This document shows positions 1-9,588 of a stretch of 64,000 nucleotides of DNA, in pieces. This DNA is from Ruminococcus sp. (lineage in GTDB: Bacteria; Bacillota; Clostridia; Oscillospirales; Ruminococcaceae). The first letter of the stretch is position 1. Each line of letters starts with the position of its first letter. The position numbers and the translations under genes are program-made. Under the pieces are notes generated by a model. The model was given only the letters and a program-made list of their open reading frames with translations, did no database searches and had not been told where the DNA came from. The stretch covers positions 1 to 64,000 of the forward strand of contig NZ_JAFYYT010000055.1 of assembly GCF_017549005.1 (NCBI RefSeq), in the 5' to 3' direction.

Positions 1-987
1 ACCCTTGCCGTGCTTTGCAGCTACGAGCGAGCACATCTGAGCTGTTGCATTGTGTCTTGCCGAGCCCCACTTGTCGTAGAACTTATATCCGTCGCCTGAG
101 AGATTGCCAAGCTCGGGAGCGTGTGACCAGTCGCCTGTGATAGATCCGAGGAGTACGCCTGCACCAAGTGAAACATTCTCCCAGTTCATTACCCAGTAAC
201 CAAGAGGACCATTCTTAAGGTCATTGAGATATCCTTCGTCCTTTGTTGCGAGGTAGAGCCAGCCTGCAGCCCATGCGAGCTCGTCAGCTGATCCGCTCTC
301 GCCGCTTCCGTAGAACTCACAAGAGTAAGTTGCCGGATTCTGTTTGGAGAAGTCGTAAAGTGCCTTAGCGTAAGTAAGATCATCAGGGTTGCCGAAGTTT
401 ACATAGTTAGCTGCAAGAGCTGCCGCATATTCAGCAGTTACGTTTGCAGCACCGCCCGTGGACCAGAGCATACGGCCTCTGTCACCCTGAGTCTCAGGTG
501 CTCCCCAGTACTGGTGATCCGTATTGCCTTCGCCTTTTTCAATAAGAACTTTTGAAACGCTATTTCCGTTGAGAACTGTAGCGTCACGGAAGAACTTGGC
601 GAACTTGTCTGTTATAACCTTGAGGTGAGCGGTTTGTCCGGTTGCATCGAAAGCGTCCTTGAATTCGTAGTAGGCCCAGCCGAGAGTAGCTGCTGTGTAG
701 CCCTGAGGCTGACCGAACATTACATGGTCACCAGCGTCGTGGAATCCGCCAGGGACCTCGTCATCTGTGTGGCAATTGCCTCTCCATGAGAGAGCACAAT
801 CGGAATTGTTACCGCACATATTGGCATCATAGAAATAGAGGGAATACTGAAGGAGTTTTGCGTAGTTGTCGCCATCTGCTGCATTTGCCGATAGAGAGGG
901 GGTCACTGCTGCAAGAGGGGAAACAAATGCGGTAGCAGCAACTGCGCTGCTGATGATGGCTGATTTGAGCTTTTTTAGTTTTATCAT
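1..987 (-). CDS. Glycoside hydrolase family 9 cellulase, N-terminal part (cut by window edge)
   Basis: The reading frame is open from an ATG at 987 to the left edge, giving 329 codons of an unfinished gene. The first ~36 residues form a signal peptide (basic MIKLKKLK, hydrophobic core, Ala-rich end ANAADG). The mature protein starts directly with the GH9 (alpha/alpha)6 barrel and has no leading Ig or CBM4 module. The GH9 motif DAGDHVMFGQ is present; in this family the DAGD aspartates act as or beside the catalytic base. Later GH9-type stretches include SADELAWAAGWLYLAT and a Trp/Gly/His-rich segment near the edge. It probably cleaves beta-1,4-glucan outside the cell. A dockerin or CBM is expected beyond the edge but cannot be seen. 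The gene is transcribed leftwards and divergently from the propeller gene. Confidence 0.93.
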   Translation of the reverse strand, partial: MIKLKKLKSAIISSAVAATAFVSPLAAVTPSLSANAADGDNYAKLLQYSLYFYDANMCGNNSDCALSWRGNCHTDDEVPGGFHDAGDHVMFGQPQGYTAATLGWAYYEFKDAFDATGQTAHLKVITDKFAKFFRDATVLNGNSVSKVLIEKGEGNTDHQYWGAPETQGDRGRMLWSTGGAANVTAEYAAALAANYVNFGNPDDLTYAKALYDFSKQNPATYSCEFYGSGESGSADELAWAAGWLYLATKDEGYLNDLKNGPLGYWVMNWENVSLGAGVLLGSITGDWSHAPELGNLSGDGYKFYDKWGSARHNATAQMCSLVAAKHGKG

Positions 988-1035
988 GTTATCACTCTTC
1001 TTTCAAAATATTTGCCTATAACATGCTTAGTTTAC

Positions 1036-1083
1036 ATTATACAGTGTTTGGCTTAAAAACGAGTTACAAAACAGTTACAAAAC
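1036..1083 (-). promoter_or_regulatory. Candidate GH9 promoter with tandem 10-bp direct repeats
   Basis: On the minus strand a perfect -10 hexamer TATAAT lies at 1041..1036, about 50 bp before the GH9 start codon, but its -35 is poor. The repeat GTTACAAAAC (plus-strand reading) occurs twice, at 1063-1072 and 1074-1083. The spacing is 11 bp, one helical turn, right where the -35 and the upstream activator region would be. A weak -35 with tandem repeats suggests activator-dependent expression; this is inference. The remaining gap up to about 1310 is AT-rich and shows nothing else. Confidence 0.4.
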
Positions 1084-1323
1084 GATTACTATATGGTTAA
1101 TTGTGATATTTTGTTCAGAATTTTGCTATAAAGGACAAAAAAGTGTTATTTTAATTACATATAATTACCAGAATTATATGTAAAAGACTCTAAGGATTGA
1201 TCAGCATTCCGATGTGAATTCCTATTGAAAGATACCTATAAAAGTGATATAATTAAATTGCTGAATAATATTGATTTGATATGCTTATATCAATGTATTG
1301 GATTTATTACGGAGGAGATAAAT

Positions 1324-2235
1324 ATGTCAGGAAGATTTTTTGCACTTATGGCAGCTGCTGTTATATCTTTTGCACCTGTTCATAAAACAAGTCATGTTCC
1401 GGAGGGCTGGTTCGTATGGCACAGCTACACTGATTACTCAGCTATGGACAGCTGTTTGTATTACATGGAGCCTAATGGAAAAGTAAGAACGATAGATGGG
1501 AATTTTGTTCATGCAATGAACGGCAGCTTTGGTATTACTCCGGATAAAGTTGCATTTATGGCAATAGATAAGAAAGCGGACGAATGGGATATTTTCATAT
1601 ATAACGCCGTAGATGGAAGTATTGAAAATATGACTGAACGAAGCGGATTTCGCAATGAAGATCCGAAATGGTCTCCGGACGGAAAAAGTATTGTATTCAA
1701 GCGCGGAAAATGGAATAGTACAATTAACGATTTCCAGTATGATCTGGCGCTTTTAGATGTTCAGAACAAAAAGGTTACAATGCTTACAGATGATGTTTCC
1801 GAGGAAGCTATGCCTTGCTTTTCTGCTGACGGAAAATCAGTTTATTATGCAGGATATGAGAAGGGTATAGGCTCCATATACCGTATGTATCTGAGCAATG
1901 GGAAACGAAGAGTTATTTACAGTGAAAATGGAGTAAATGCCTATTATCCTATTGTTAATGGTAAAGATCTGTATTTTACTAAATGGCTGAGCAGAAACGA
2001 TCATCATGATCAGTTGATGCATTATGACGGCAGAAAGACTGTAAGACTTTCATTTAATAGATCGGACTGTGATTTCTCAGATATTTGTCCGGTAGGATTC
2101 GGCTCATATATCTACAGCAGTACACAGCACGGAGATTATGATCTTTATTATTTTAACGGCAGGGAAGCTGTATTGCTTTCAAAGATCAATTCAGAAAGAA
2201 ATGAGCTCGGTGCAGATTTCTTTGCTCTGAGTTGA
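1324..2235 (+). CDS. Secreted beta-propeller protein (TolB/PD40-like repeats)
   Basis: A 303-residue protein. The ATG at 1324 is preferred over upstream starts because GGAGGA lies 8 bases before it and the protein then begins with a short signal-like hydrophobic stretch (FFALMAAAVISFAP). The body has several WD40-like PD40 blades, such as EDPKWSPDGKSIVFKRG, AMPCFSADGKSVYYAG and YDLYYFNG. These are typical of TolB/DPP-IV-type propellers, which bind peptides or proteins. No catalytic domain is attached, so it is probably a binding or scaffold protein on or outside the cell. It stands alone, divergent from the GH9 gene. Function unknown. Confidence 0.75.
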   Translation: MSGRFFALMAAAVISFAPVHKTSHVPEGWFVWHSYTDYSAMDSCLYYMEPNGKVRTIDGNFVHAMNGSFGITPDKVAFMAIDKKADEWDIFIYNAVDGSIENMTERSGFRNEDPKWSPDGKSIVFKRGKWNSTINDFQYDLALLDVQNKKVTMLTDDVSEEAMPCFSADGKSVYYAGYEKGIGSIYRMYLSNGKRRVIYSENGVNAYYPIVNGKDLYFTKWLSRNDHHDQLMHYDGRKTVRLSFNRSDCDFSDICPVGFGSYIYSSTQHGDYDLYYFNGREAVLLSKINSERNELGADFFALS

Positions 2236-2982
2236 TTTTCTTTGCTTGCATAAGTCACTATTTTTTTGCCAATAATAGTCGTTAATTTGAAGATAACGAG
2301 TGAAATACATGCATTCTGCTTGAATAAACCGTTTCCGCTATTGGGGCGAAAAATGTGTATCTGAAATGAAATATGAAAAAGTCAATATCCGAAAATAACG
2401 AAATATAGGGAAGTGTTGGGACTGCTCCGAATAATGGATTACTACCATCTTATTCTGGCAGTGTGGGGGTGAATTTCTTATGTTCCACAATACAAAAGGC
2501 TATAAACAGGCGTTCACGATAGCTAGATGAACGCCTGTTTATTTAACTAAATATCGAAGTGTAAATAAATTGTAAAGACAAAAATAAAGAGTATAACCAC
2601 CTAAAAAACACCAATAAATGGAAAATATACTGATTAATTCCGGCTGCGAGCCTATGGCGTTGCTTACAACATTCAGAATAGCAAATAAGTTTCAAAAACT
2701 TTTTTATCTATATCGCAGGCGAAACTTCCATTGAAAATCATAATATTCTAACTCCATTTGAAACGAAAATGAATTCAGTTATCGCTTCAATAGAAATCAT
2801 TTTTGATACGTATCAAAAAGTTTTTTCTTGTCATAGTGCACCAAAAAGAGAAAAGTGATTTGTTCCAAATAACAATTTTTATGTTTTACTATCGGTAATA
2901 ACAAAAAATTCACATTATTCCGTGGATATAATGATATAATTAAGTAAAGCCTATGGCTCGATATGTAATAAGGGGTGATCAT
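2236..2982. other. Intergenic region without a convincing gene
   Basis: About 750 bp of AT-rich DNA with stops in all frames. It holds a strong hairpin (2504-2540) and a 14-bp sequence, TCTGGCAGTGTGGG (2454-2467), that recurs at 9156-9169 in another gap. The end carries the Shine-Dalgarno AGGGGTGATC of the subtilase gene. The shared 14-mer may be a remnant of a repeated element or a conserved RNA; nothing further is recognisable. Confidence 0.5.
2504..2544 (+). terminator. Hairpin terminator after the propeller gene
   Basis: Perfect 13-bp arms AAACAGGCGTTCA (2504-2516) and TGAACGCCTGTTT (2528-2540) with an 11-nt loop, followed by ATTTAA. The U-tract is short and the hairpin lies ~270 bp past the stop codon, so termination is likely but not certain. 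Confidence 0.55.
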
Positions 2983-3549
2983 ATGAGAAAAAACAGGTTG
3001 ATATCATGCATGGTCTCATTAGCTTTATCAGTCAATATTTCAGTCGGAAGTCTGAGTATTTCACTGCCTGTCAGTGCTGAAAACAACGTTACTGCTGATG
3101 AATTGACCGGCATATCCGAAAATGAGTATGTAGGCACGGAACACGCATATGATCCGTTGGCTGAGCTGAAGGCAGCTGAAAAAGAGAAAAAGTTCAGAGA
3201 AACAGCCAATATTTCCGAAAATAAGGTTGTTTTCTCGATACTTGATGTGCGTTCGGACAATAAACAGGGGGACTATCTGAACAACAACAGCGACATTTGC
3301 TGCAAATATGGACTTTATGGCGTAAGCATGGTTTATGAAACATCTGCTGCGGAGAAAGATACTTATGAAGTCTTTTATGAGGCTTATACTTCGTCAGACG
3401 ACGTATGGAGCGTTGTGGACAAGCTTACCGAGGACGAAAGCATAGTTTCGGCTGAACCTGTTTTCGTTTGGAAAAAGACTGCCACAGGCGCCCCTGTTGA
3501 AGTTTCTGAGGAGGAATTTGACCGTGCAGCTCATTTTAAGCTGCTTTGA
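2983..3549 (+). pseudogene. Dockerin-subtilase, fragment 1: signal peptide and propeptide
   Basis: The start ATG at 2983 has a near-perfect Shine-Dalgarno AGGGGTGATC. The fragment encodes a signal peptide (MRKNRLISCMVSLALSV, ending near VSAEN) and a propeptide-like region ending in SIVSAEPVFVWKK, typical of the end of the subtilase inhibitor prosequence. Reading stops at TGA (3547-3549) just before the catalytic domain. The catalytic domain continues without a break in the next frame as ETEKVW. One extra T in the run GCTGCTTTGAAAC explains the shift: removing it gives HFKLL-ETEKVW. The stop context CTT TGA matches the slippery codon pair of RF2 recoding, but without its upstream purine stimulator. 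Mutation, sequencing error or recoding are all possible. Confidence 0.75.
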
Positions 3550-5308
3550 AACAGAAAAAGTCTGGAAAAGCCTTAAAAACAGCAGATCTCCGGGCAAGGG
3601 CGCGATAGTTGCTGTTATCGACACAGGCGTTGACTATAACCACAAGGATCTTGCCGCAAATATATGGACAAATCCGGGAGAAAAACCGAATAACGGAATT
3701 GATGACGACGAAAACGGCTATGTTGACGATGTTCACGGCATAAATGCTATAACAGGTAGCGGCGACCCTATGGACGATCATGGTCACGGAACTCATGTTG
3801 CAGGTGCTATCGCCATGACCGCAGGAAACGGCGGCGGTATTGGTCTTGCTTATGGAGCGCAGATCATGTGTATCAAGGCAGGAAGGTCGGATGGAACCTT
3901 TGCAAGCTACGATATCGCAAAAGCTGTCAAATACGCCGTAGATAACGGCGCTGATATAATAAATATGTCTTTCGGCGGCGTGGAAAAGTCGCAGGTGGTC
4001 GAAGCTGCTCTCAATGAAGCTGCTGAGTCCGCTGTGCTTGTTGCTTCTGCAGGCAATGACGGCCTGCCTACAAGCGAGGCATATTCAAACGGCTACAAGA
4101 ACTGTATGGACTCATATCCTGCAGGATACAGCTGTGTTATAGGAGTTATGGCCTCGGATAATTATGACCGTCTTGCAAGCTTCTCGAACTGGGATTACTT
4201 GTCGGGAAAAGGCTGCGAATATGAAATGACAGCTCCCGGTACTGATATCTACAGTACCCTTCCTGATAACAGATATGCAGTATGGAGCGGAACTTCACTG
4301 TCAGCTTCTATGGTTTCGGCAGCAGCAGCTATCATCAGAAGCGAATATCCTAATAAAAGCAAGTATAACGCAAAATATACCACTGGACAGCTCATAAATG
4401 CCCCAAAAAGCAGGGCTTCAGCCGAGCCTGCGACCGTAACTGTTCCTGTTTCCACAACCTCTGAAACTGCCACATCTGTCACCACAAGCACCACAACTTA
4501 CGTAAAATCGGAAGACCCACTGGTAAATGCAGATGTTGACGGCATAGAAGGCATAACAAAGGACGATTTTGCATATATGCTGAAAGGGCTCGTTGGTATA
4601 AATGAGCTCAGCGGAAGCATGGGCGATGTGAACTGTGACGGAGCTGCCGATATGTTCGACGCAGTCAGCATACTAAGGCTCTGCAATAACCGTGATTCTC
4701 TGAAAGATATCATGGATTCAGCTACTATAAGCAAGGAAATTATATATTTTAACATACCGTCTGTCAATATCGAAGAGGACGGCAGCTGCACAAAATATAC
4801 CTTTACATATAATTCAAATCTGCCATTCAAGGCTATAACGGGACAGCTCAAGTTCAACGGCAAGCCTTATTCGGGAGAATTTGACGATATAAAGCTTATC
4901 GAGTCCTCGAGCGGCGAGATACTTTACGAATTCAATCCTGAAAACGGTAAATTTGCCGCATACTGCGAAAACAACGGCACCAACGGCAGCTTTACCATAT
5001 CGACATATGAGGGCAAGGACGGTTCCTACGCTATTGACATGAACAGTCTGACCTTCTATGACGAGAACGGCAAGGAGTTCCGCGATTTTGAACTGAGAAC
5101 CTTCCGTCCTGAACTCACTAAAAAGTCAGTTGAAGCTCAGAACGTTGCGACAGCAGCTGCTGTCGGCAATCCCACGGCTGTGGCTGTATATGATAAAAAG
5201 GTGGAGTATCCACGGCTTAACATAATTGACAGCCTTACTGTCCAGCCGCGACCCGACCTGCGGATAATGGACGTTGTAAAGTCGATTCTACCGATATTTC
5301 CAAGGTAA
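3548..5308 (+). pseudogene. Dockerin-subtilase, fragment 2: S8 catalytic domain and internal dockerin-like module
   Basis: This frame carries a complete subtilisin-family (S8) catalytic domain: Asp motif AVIDTGVDYNH near 3613, His motif DDHGHGTHVAGAIA near 3775 and Ser motif WSGTSLSASM near 4285. The usual GTSMAAP is replaced by GTSLSAS, but the Ser is kept. A short Thr/Ser-rich linker (~4440-4500) leads to a dockerin-like pair of Ca-binding loops (GDVNCDGAADMFDAVSILRL, ~4620-4685), then a beta-rich region. The frame closes at TAA 5306-5308. Coding sense resumes one base back in the -1 frame (KVDSTDIS from 5278), as if one A were missing from GTAAAGTCG. An upstream ATG at 3497 only extends the frame into shadow sequence. 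Confidence 0.75.
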
Positions 5309-8300
5309 ACAACGGCGACGGCATAATCCAGCCGGGCGAAACTGTAGGACTCGGAATATCAATTTGGAATAAATGGGGAGCAGCCTCCGACGTTAATGTA
5401 AAGATAGAAGCTGTAGGAGCTGACGGCAAGGCTAATCCATACGTTGAGGTGCTGGATAAGACTGTATCTTTCGGCGATATACCGTCGTTCAGCGAAGCTG
5501 ATAACGGCTTTGCACGCGACAGCGACGGCGTTAAGGGCGTTTCAAAGCCGATACGTATCAAGGTAAATGATAACGCGCCCAATGACGGAAAAATGGAGTT
5601 CAAATTGACCGTTACTGCCAAGAATGGATTTGATTTGGAAGATAAAGAGGTCTATACCGTAACTGATGAGTGCTCGTTTATAGTTCAGAATATTCAATAT
5701 CTCAGAGGCAAGATTAAGAAGGATATTACTCTTGACAGGTCGAGATTTTGGATAATTGATGAAGATGTTACTCTTAGTAGAGATGTAGCTATGAACATAA
5801 AGCCGGGAGCACAGGTGAATATTAATGCTACATTAAACGCAGAATCAGGATATTTTTTGTGTAAAGGAACAGAGGATAATCCAATCATATTATCTGGTTC
5901 CGGAAATTTGCGTGGAGGCTCAAAATCGAAATTATATTATACTGAAATAAGCGGCATTGGTTTTTCACTTAATTACTGTGACCATTGCAAGTTTAATATA
6001 AAAGATCATAGCTATAATAAGAGTATTGATGAAGCTTCAAATTCTGTTTTTAATGGTTCTCCTCCTACAAGCGCAGTAATGATGGTTCATGCTGGAATAT
6101 TTTGTTTAAAGGCGTATAATTGTTTATTTAACTATGTTGATGCTTGTGTCGACCATGGCAACAACACTTTCACATCTTATGGAGAATATAATAATAATGT
6201 TGTAATAGTTAATCCAAGCGAGTATAAGGAAACTATACCATTCTTTCATAACCGAATCAACAATAACGCATTTCTAAATAATTATAATATTACTCCTCCG
6301 TCATATCAAAGTATAACATTTAGTTTTAAGGAGATTCAAAATAACGAGCCTGAAAAATACCATGCAGAAGCATGGGATTGTATGAACTTGTGTGGGAATT
6401 GCAACTATTACGGAACAGATGATCCTGAATTGATAGGCATTCCAAAAGGTGCTGAAAAAGAATATCCGGGAATAGAAAAATCATATCTTAAACTTGATTC
6501 GCCTGAAATTGAAAAAATATATCCATTTATGACAGAAGCATATATTACGGATAATTATGGTGAAAGGCTTGACAATGTCTATTTAAACCAAGAAGTAACA
6601 CTTCATATATTTTTTAATCGTGATATGGCTCGGGATATTCAGCCTCAAGTTACAATTGGATATCCTTATAGGGTAGATAGATTTAGAAATCCTGATGGAA
6701 GTTATTATGAAGTAGGCGAGGCCTCATATACTTATGATAATTATGCTATAAACGGTGACTGGATTTCAGCAAGAGAATGGGCAGGTAGATTTGTATATAA
6801 CGGCGAAGGAGCATATATCCGCTCCGAGGGCGCGGTAGCAGCCGACGACCGCTGGCTCGTCACTGGAAACGACGGTGGAAGATTTGGCTTCAATGTTGTA
6901 AAGCCTGCGACTGTACAGGCTATTACTCTCAAGGGTACGGGCAAATCAGGCGCAAATCAGCTCACATGGTCGCAGGACGAAATGGAAACTCTTGCAGGCT
7001 ATAACCTGTACCGTTCAATCGATAATGAGTATTTCACAAAGCTTAACAAGACTCTCTTATCAAATGAAGAGTTGCAGTACACTGATACCGAGGTTATTAC
7101 AGGTCAGAAATATTACTACTATTTTACTGCCGTCGATACGGACTTTAAGGAGTCATCGCATTCAAATACGGTAGAATGTATTCCTCTTGACAGCGCAAAA
7201 CCACAGATAACGCATACTCCCGTAACCTATTCAGAACCCGAAAAGGCTGTTATTATCAGCGCCAATGTTACCGATAATGTCAAGGTTGATTATGTAACCC
7301 TGTATTATAAGTATGCAGATGAAAAGGAATGGAACAAAATAAGCATGAAAAATCCTACGGGCGCAAACTACAAGCATACTTTTTCATCTTATGAAGTCAA
7401 AAACGGAGAACTGATGTATTATATTGAAACCTCCGACGGTATCAACAAGTCGTTTTTCGGAACCGAAAAAGAGCCTTGTATCATTGAAATAATGCCTGTT
7501 TCACAGACAACCGTTGCAGCATCGACTACCTCGACAACCACAACAACGATGTATAATTCGGGTTATTCGTATACAAGTACCTCAACAAGTATTCCTCAGA
7601 AGGAAAATCTTATACTGAACGGAGTAGGCGTTTCAGGCGTTAATATGCTTAACTGGTCGTATAACGGTAATCGGGAGATACTTGGCTATTCATTGTACCG
7701 CACAGAAGTAATTAATACTGCTTGGTATAATACGACTGCAAATTACAAGAAGCTCAATGATTATATTATCCCGACAAATGAAACGAAATATACGGACAAA
7801 GATGTTCTGCGCGATCACGAGTATTGTTATTACGTTACGGTAGTGTATACGAATTGCAATGAATCAGCACCTTCAAATATAATAAATTGCAGTCCTTATG
7901 ATACGTTAGATAACGTGTGTCCGACAATAAGCAATGTCCACAATTCAGGTGTTATCCCTGATATAGGCATAACTATCTTTGCCGATATTGCCGATGATTT
8001 CGGCGTGAAAAATGCTATACTTTATTATAGGAACAGAGGGGATTACTCCTGGAATACACTGACTATGGAGAATACTACAGATAAAACGTATTCGGCAACA
8101 ATTCCGCTTTCAAAAATCAGAACAGGTATGATAGAGTATTATATTTACGCTCAGGATTCAAGAAATACGGCGGAATACGGCAGAAGATCAGTGCCTAAAT
8201 CTTTGAGCATAGTTGTGCCTTTGACTGAAACTACTACCACGACCGTAACTACTACCACGACAACAACAACAACTTCAACTTCTACAACAGTTACATCAAC

Positions 8301-8823
8301 GACTGCTGACGTATCAACTTCGCAAACAACAACTACAACGACTTCTCCGCCTTTGGAACTGCCTATAAATTCGATAGCTGTAAGCAATGGTGAGGAGTAC
8401 AAGATACCGCTTGACCGCAGTGATGTTTCGTTTGTTTCGGATAATACCGATGTTGCGGTGGTTTCACCCGACGGAACGATAAAAGCTGTTGGAGCTGGTG
8501 AAGCTACGATCACAATTACAGACAGCCGGTATAACGTAGTTAAGCTTAAAGTCACTGTAAGTGCGGTGGAGGATTATAAGCTTGGCGATGTGGACAATAA
8601 CGGAATAATCGACGCAGTCGATGCTTCTGCAGTTCTTGCGTACTATGCGCGTATTTCCACTAATCAGGACGGAGGATTTACCGAAAAGAAAAAGCTTACC
8701 GCAGATGTGAACCGTGACGGTATCATAGACGCGGTCGATGCAGCAAAGATACTTGCATACTATGCCTATGCTTCCACAACAACAAGTGAATTGAAGCCGA
8801 TGGAAGAATTTTTAAAGAAATAG
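5278..8823 (+). pseudogene. Dockerin-subtilase, fragment 3: beta-helix, FnIII, Big2 and C-terminal dockerin
   Basis: Coding sense starts at 5278 and the first ATG is at 5449. Domains in order: a beta-sandwich region (~5290-5640); a region resembling a right-handed parallel beta-helix (~5690-6480); a fibronectin type III-like module (~6905-7190); a Thr-rich linker; a second FnIII-like module (~7600-7895); a long Thr linker of ACx codons (~8220-8350); a Big2/Ig-like domain (~8356-8570); and a type I-like dockerin (~8575-8790) with two Ca-binding repeats, GDVDNNGIIDAVDASAV and ADVNRDGIIDAVDAAKI. The dockerin would attach the protein to a scaffoldin. DNA between about 5640 and 6810 is clearly more AT-rich than both flanks. 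The fragment has no ribosome site of its own, so it is likely expressed only by frameshifting or not at all. The intact parent would have about 1,946 residues. Confidence 0.75.
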
Positions 8824-8838
8824 CTGTGTAATATTGCC

Positions 8839-8879
8839 AACAGCCTGTACATTTGAAAGTACAGGCTGTTGTGTTTTTT
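8839..8879 (+). terminator. Rho-independent terminator of the subtilase gene
   Basis: Perfect 12-bp arms AACAGCCTGTAC (8839-8850) and GTACAGGCTGTT (8859-8870) with an 8-nt loop, followed by GTGTTTTTTA. It starts 15 bp after the stop codon. Confidence 0.9.
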
Positions 8880-9588
8880 ACTCTCCATTGTAATGGGGCA
8901 CTTATATCCCACTTTAATGATATGTGCGCTCTACGAGATAAAATGTATGATATCTGCTGAATACAATATGGGAATTGAACGTTTGCCCAGTGGTAAATTT
9001 GAAACAACTGCACTGAGTCTAAAACTTAAAAAAGAAAAGTATTACTTTGAAGCTCTTTTTGAATTGTAAGCATGTACACCAATCCAAAAAATTGAAAAAA
9101 CAATAATATAGGCAAATATCAAAGAATGTAATTGCTTGAAAAGATAAAATCAGACTCTGGCAGTGTGGGAATTTAGGAAAAGTAAGCTTTTCCTGCCGGG
9201 GCACAAGAAAAAGATGGCTGAGATTGAAAGGAAGCATTAAATTGAGTAATTGACTGATTTCGGCAGCGAATATCCAGAGCATACCCTGTTTTACAGGCGT
9301 TTATGAAACCGTTCAATTATAAGGAAACTTAAAACCTTTTCCCGAAATATTGACATAAAAAATAAAGAATGATATAATAAATAGGCGTTAAAAATATTAT
9401 CTTTCTATATTATATCTTTATAATAACTTTTGATATGCTTCAACAATTATTCCTGAAAGTTGATATTAGCCTGTAAAGCCGTCAGAACAGGCTATTGATC
9501 ATAGATAAATACACCAATTATATTTGCACTTATTACTCCGCTAAAAAACACTTTTTGTTGCTGTAAATGTAATTAGAAAGAGGATTTG
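8880..9588. other. Intergenic region with a gene-remnant-like ORF and a shared repeat
   Basis: About 700 bp without a convincing gene. A short frame, 8951-9069, ends in SGKFETTALSLKLKKEKYYF and reads like the C-terminal end of a larger protein, but it has no Shine-Dalgarno. At 9156-9169 lies TCTGGCAGTGTGGG, identical to 2454-2467, followed by a small AGGAAAAG/CTTTTCCT hairpin. The last 200 bp are AT-rich and hold the promoter region of the RHS gene. Confidence 0.4.

Noticed and set aside
8225-8340. Dense ACN trinucleotide tract, also at 55215-55300
   Set aside because: Not a microsatellite in a gap: it codes for Thr-rich interdomain linkers common in cellulosomal proteins.
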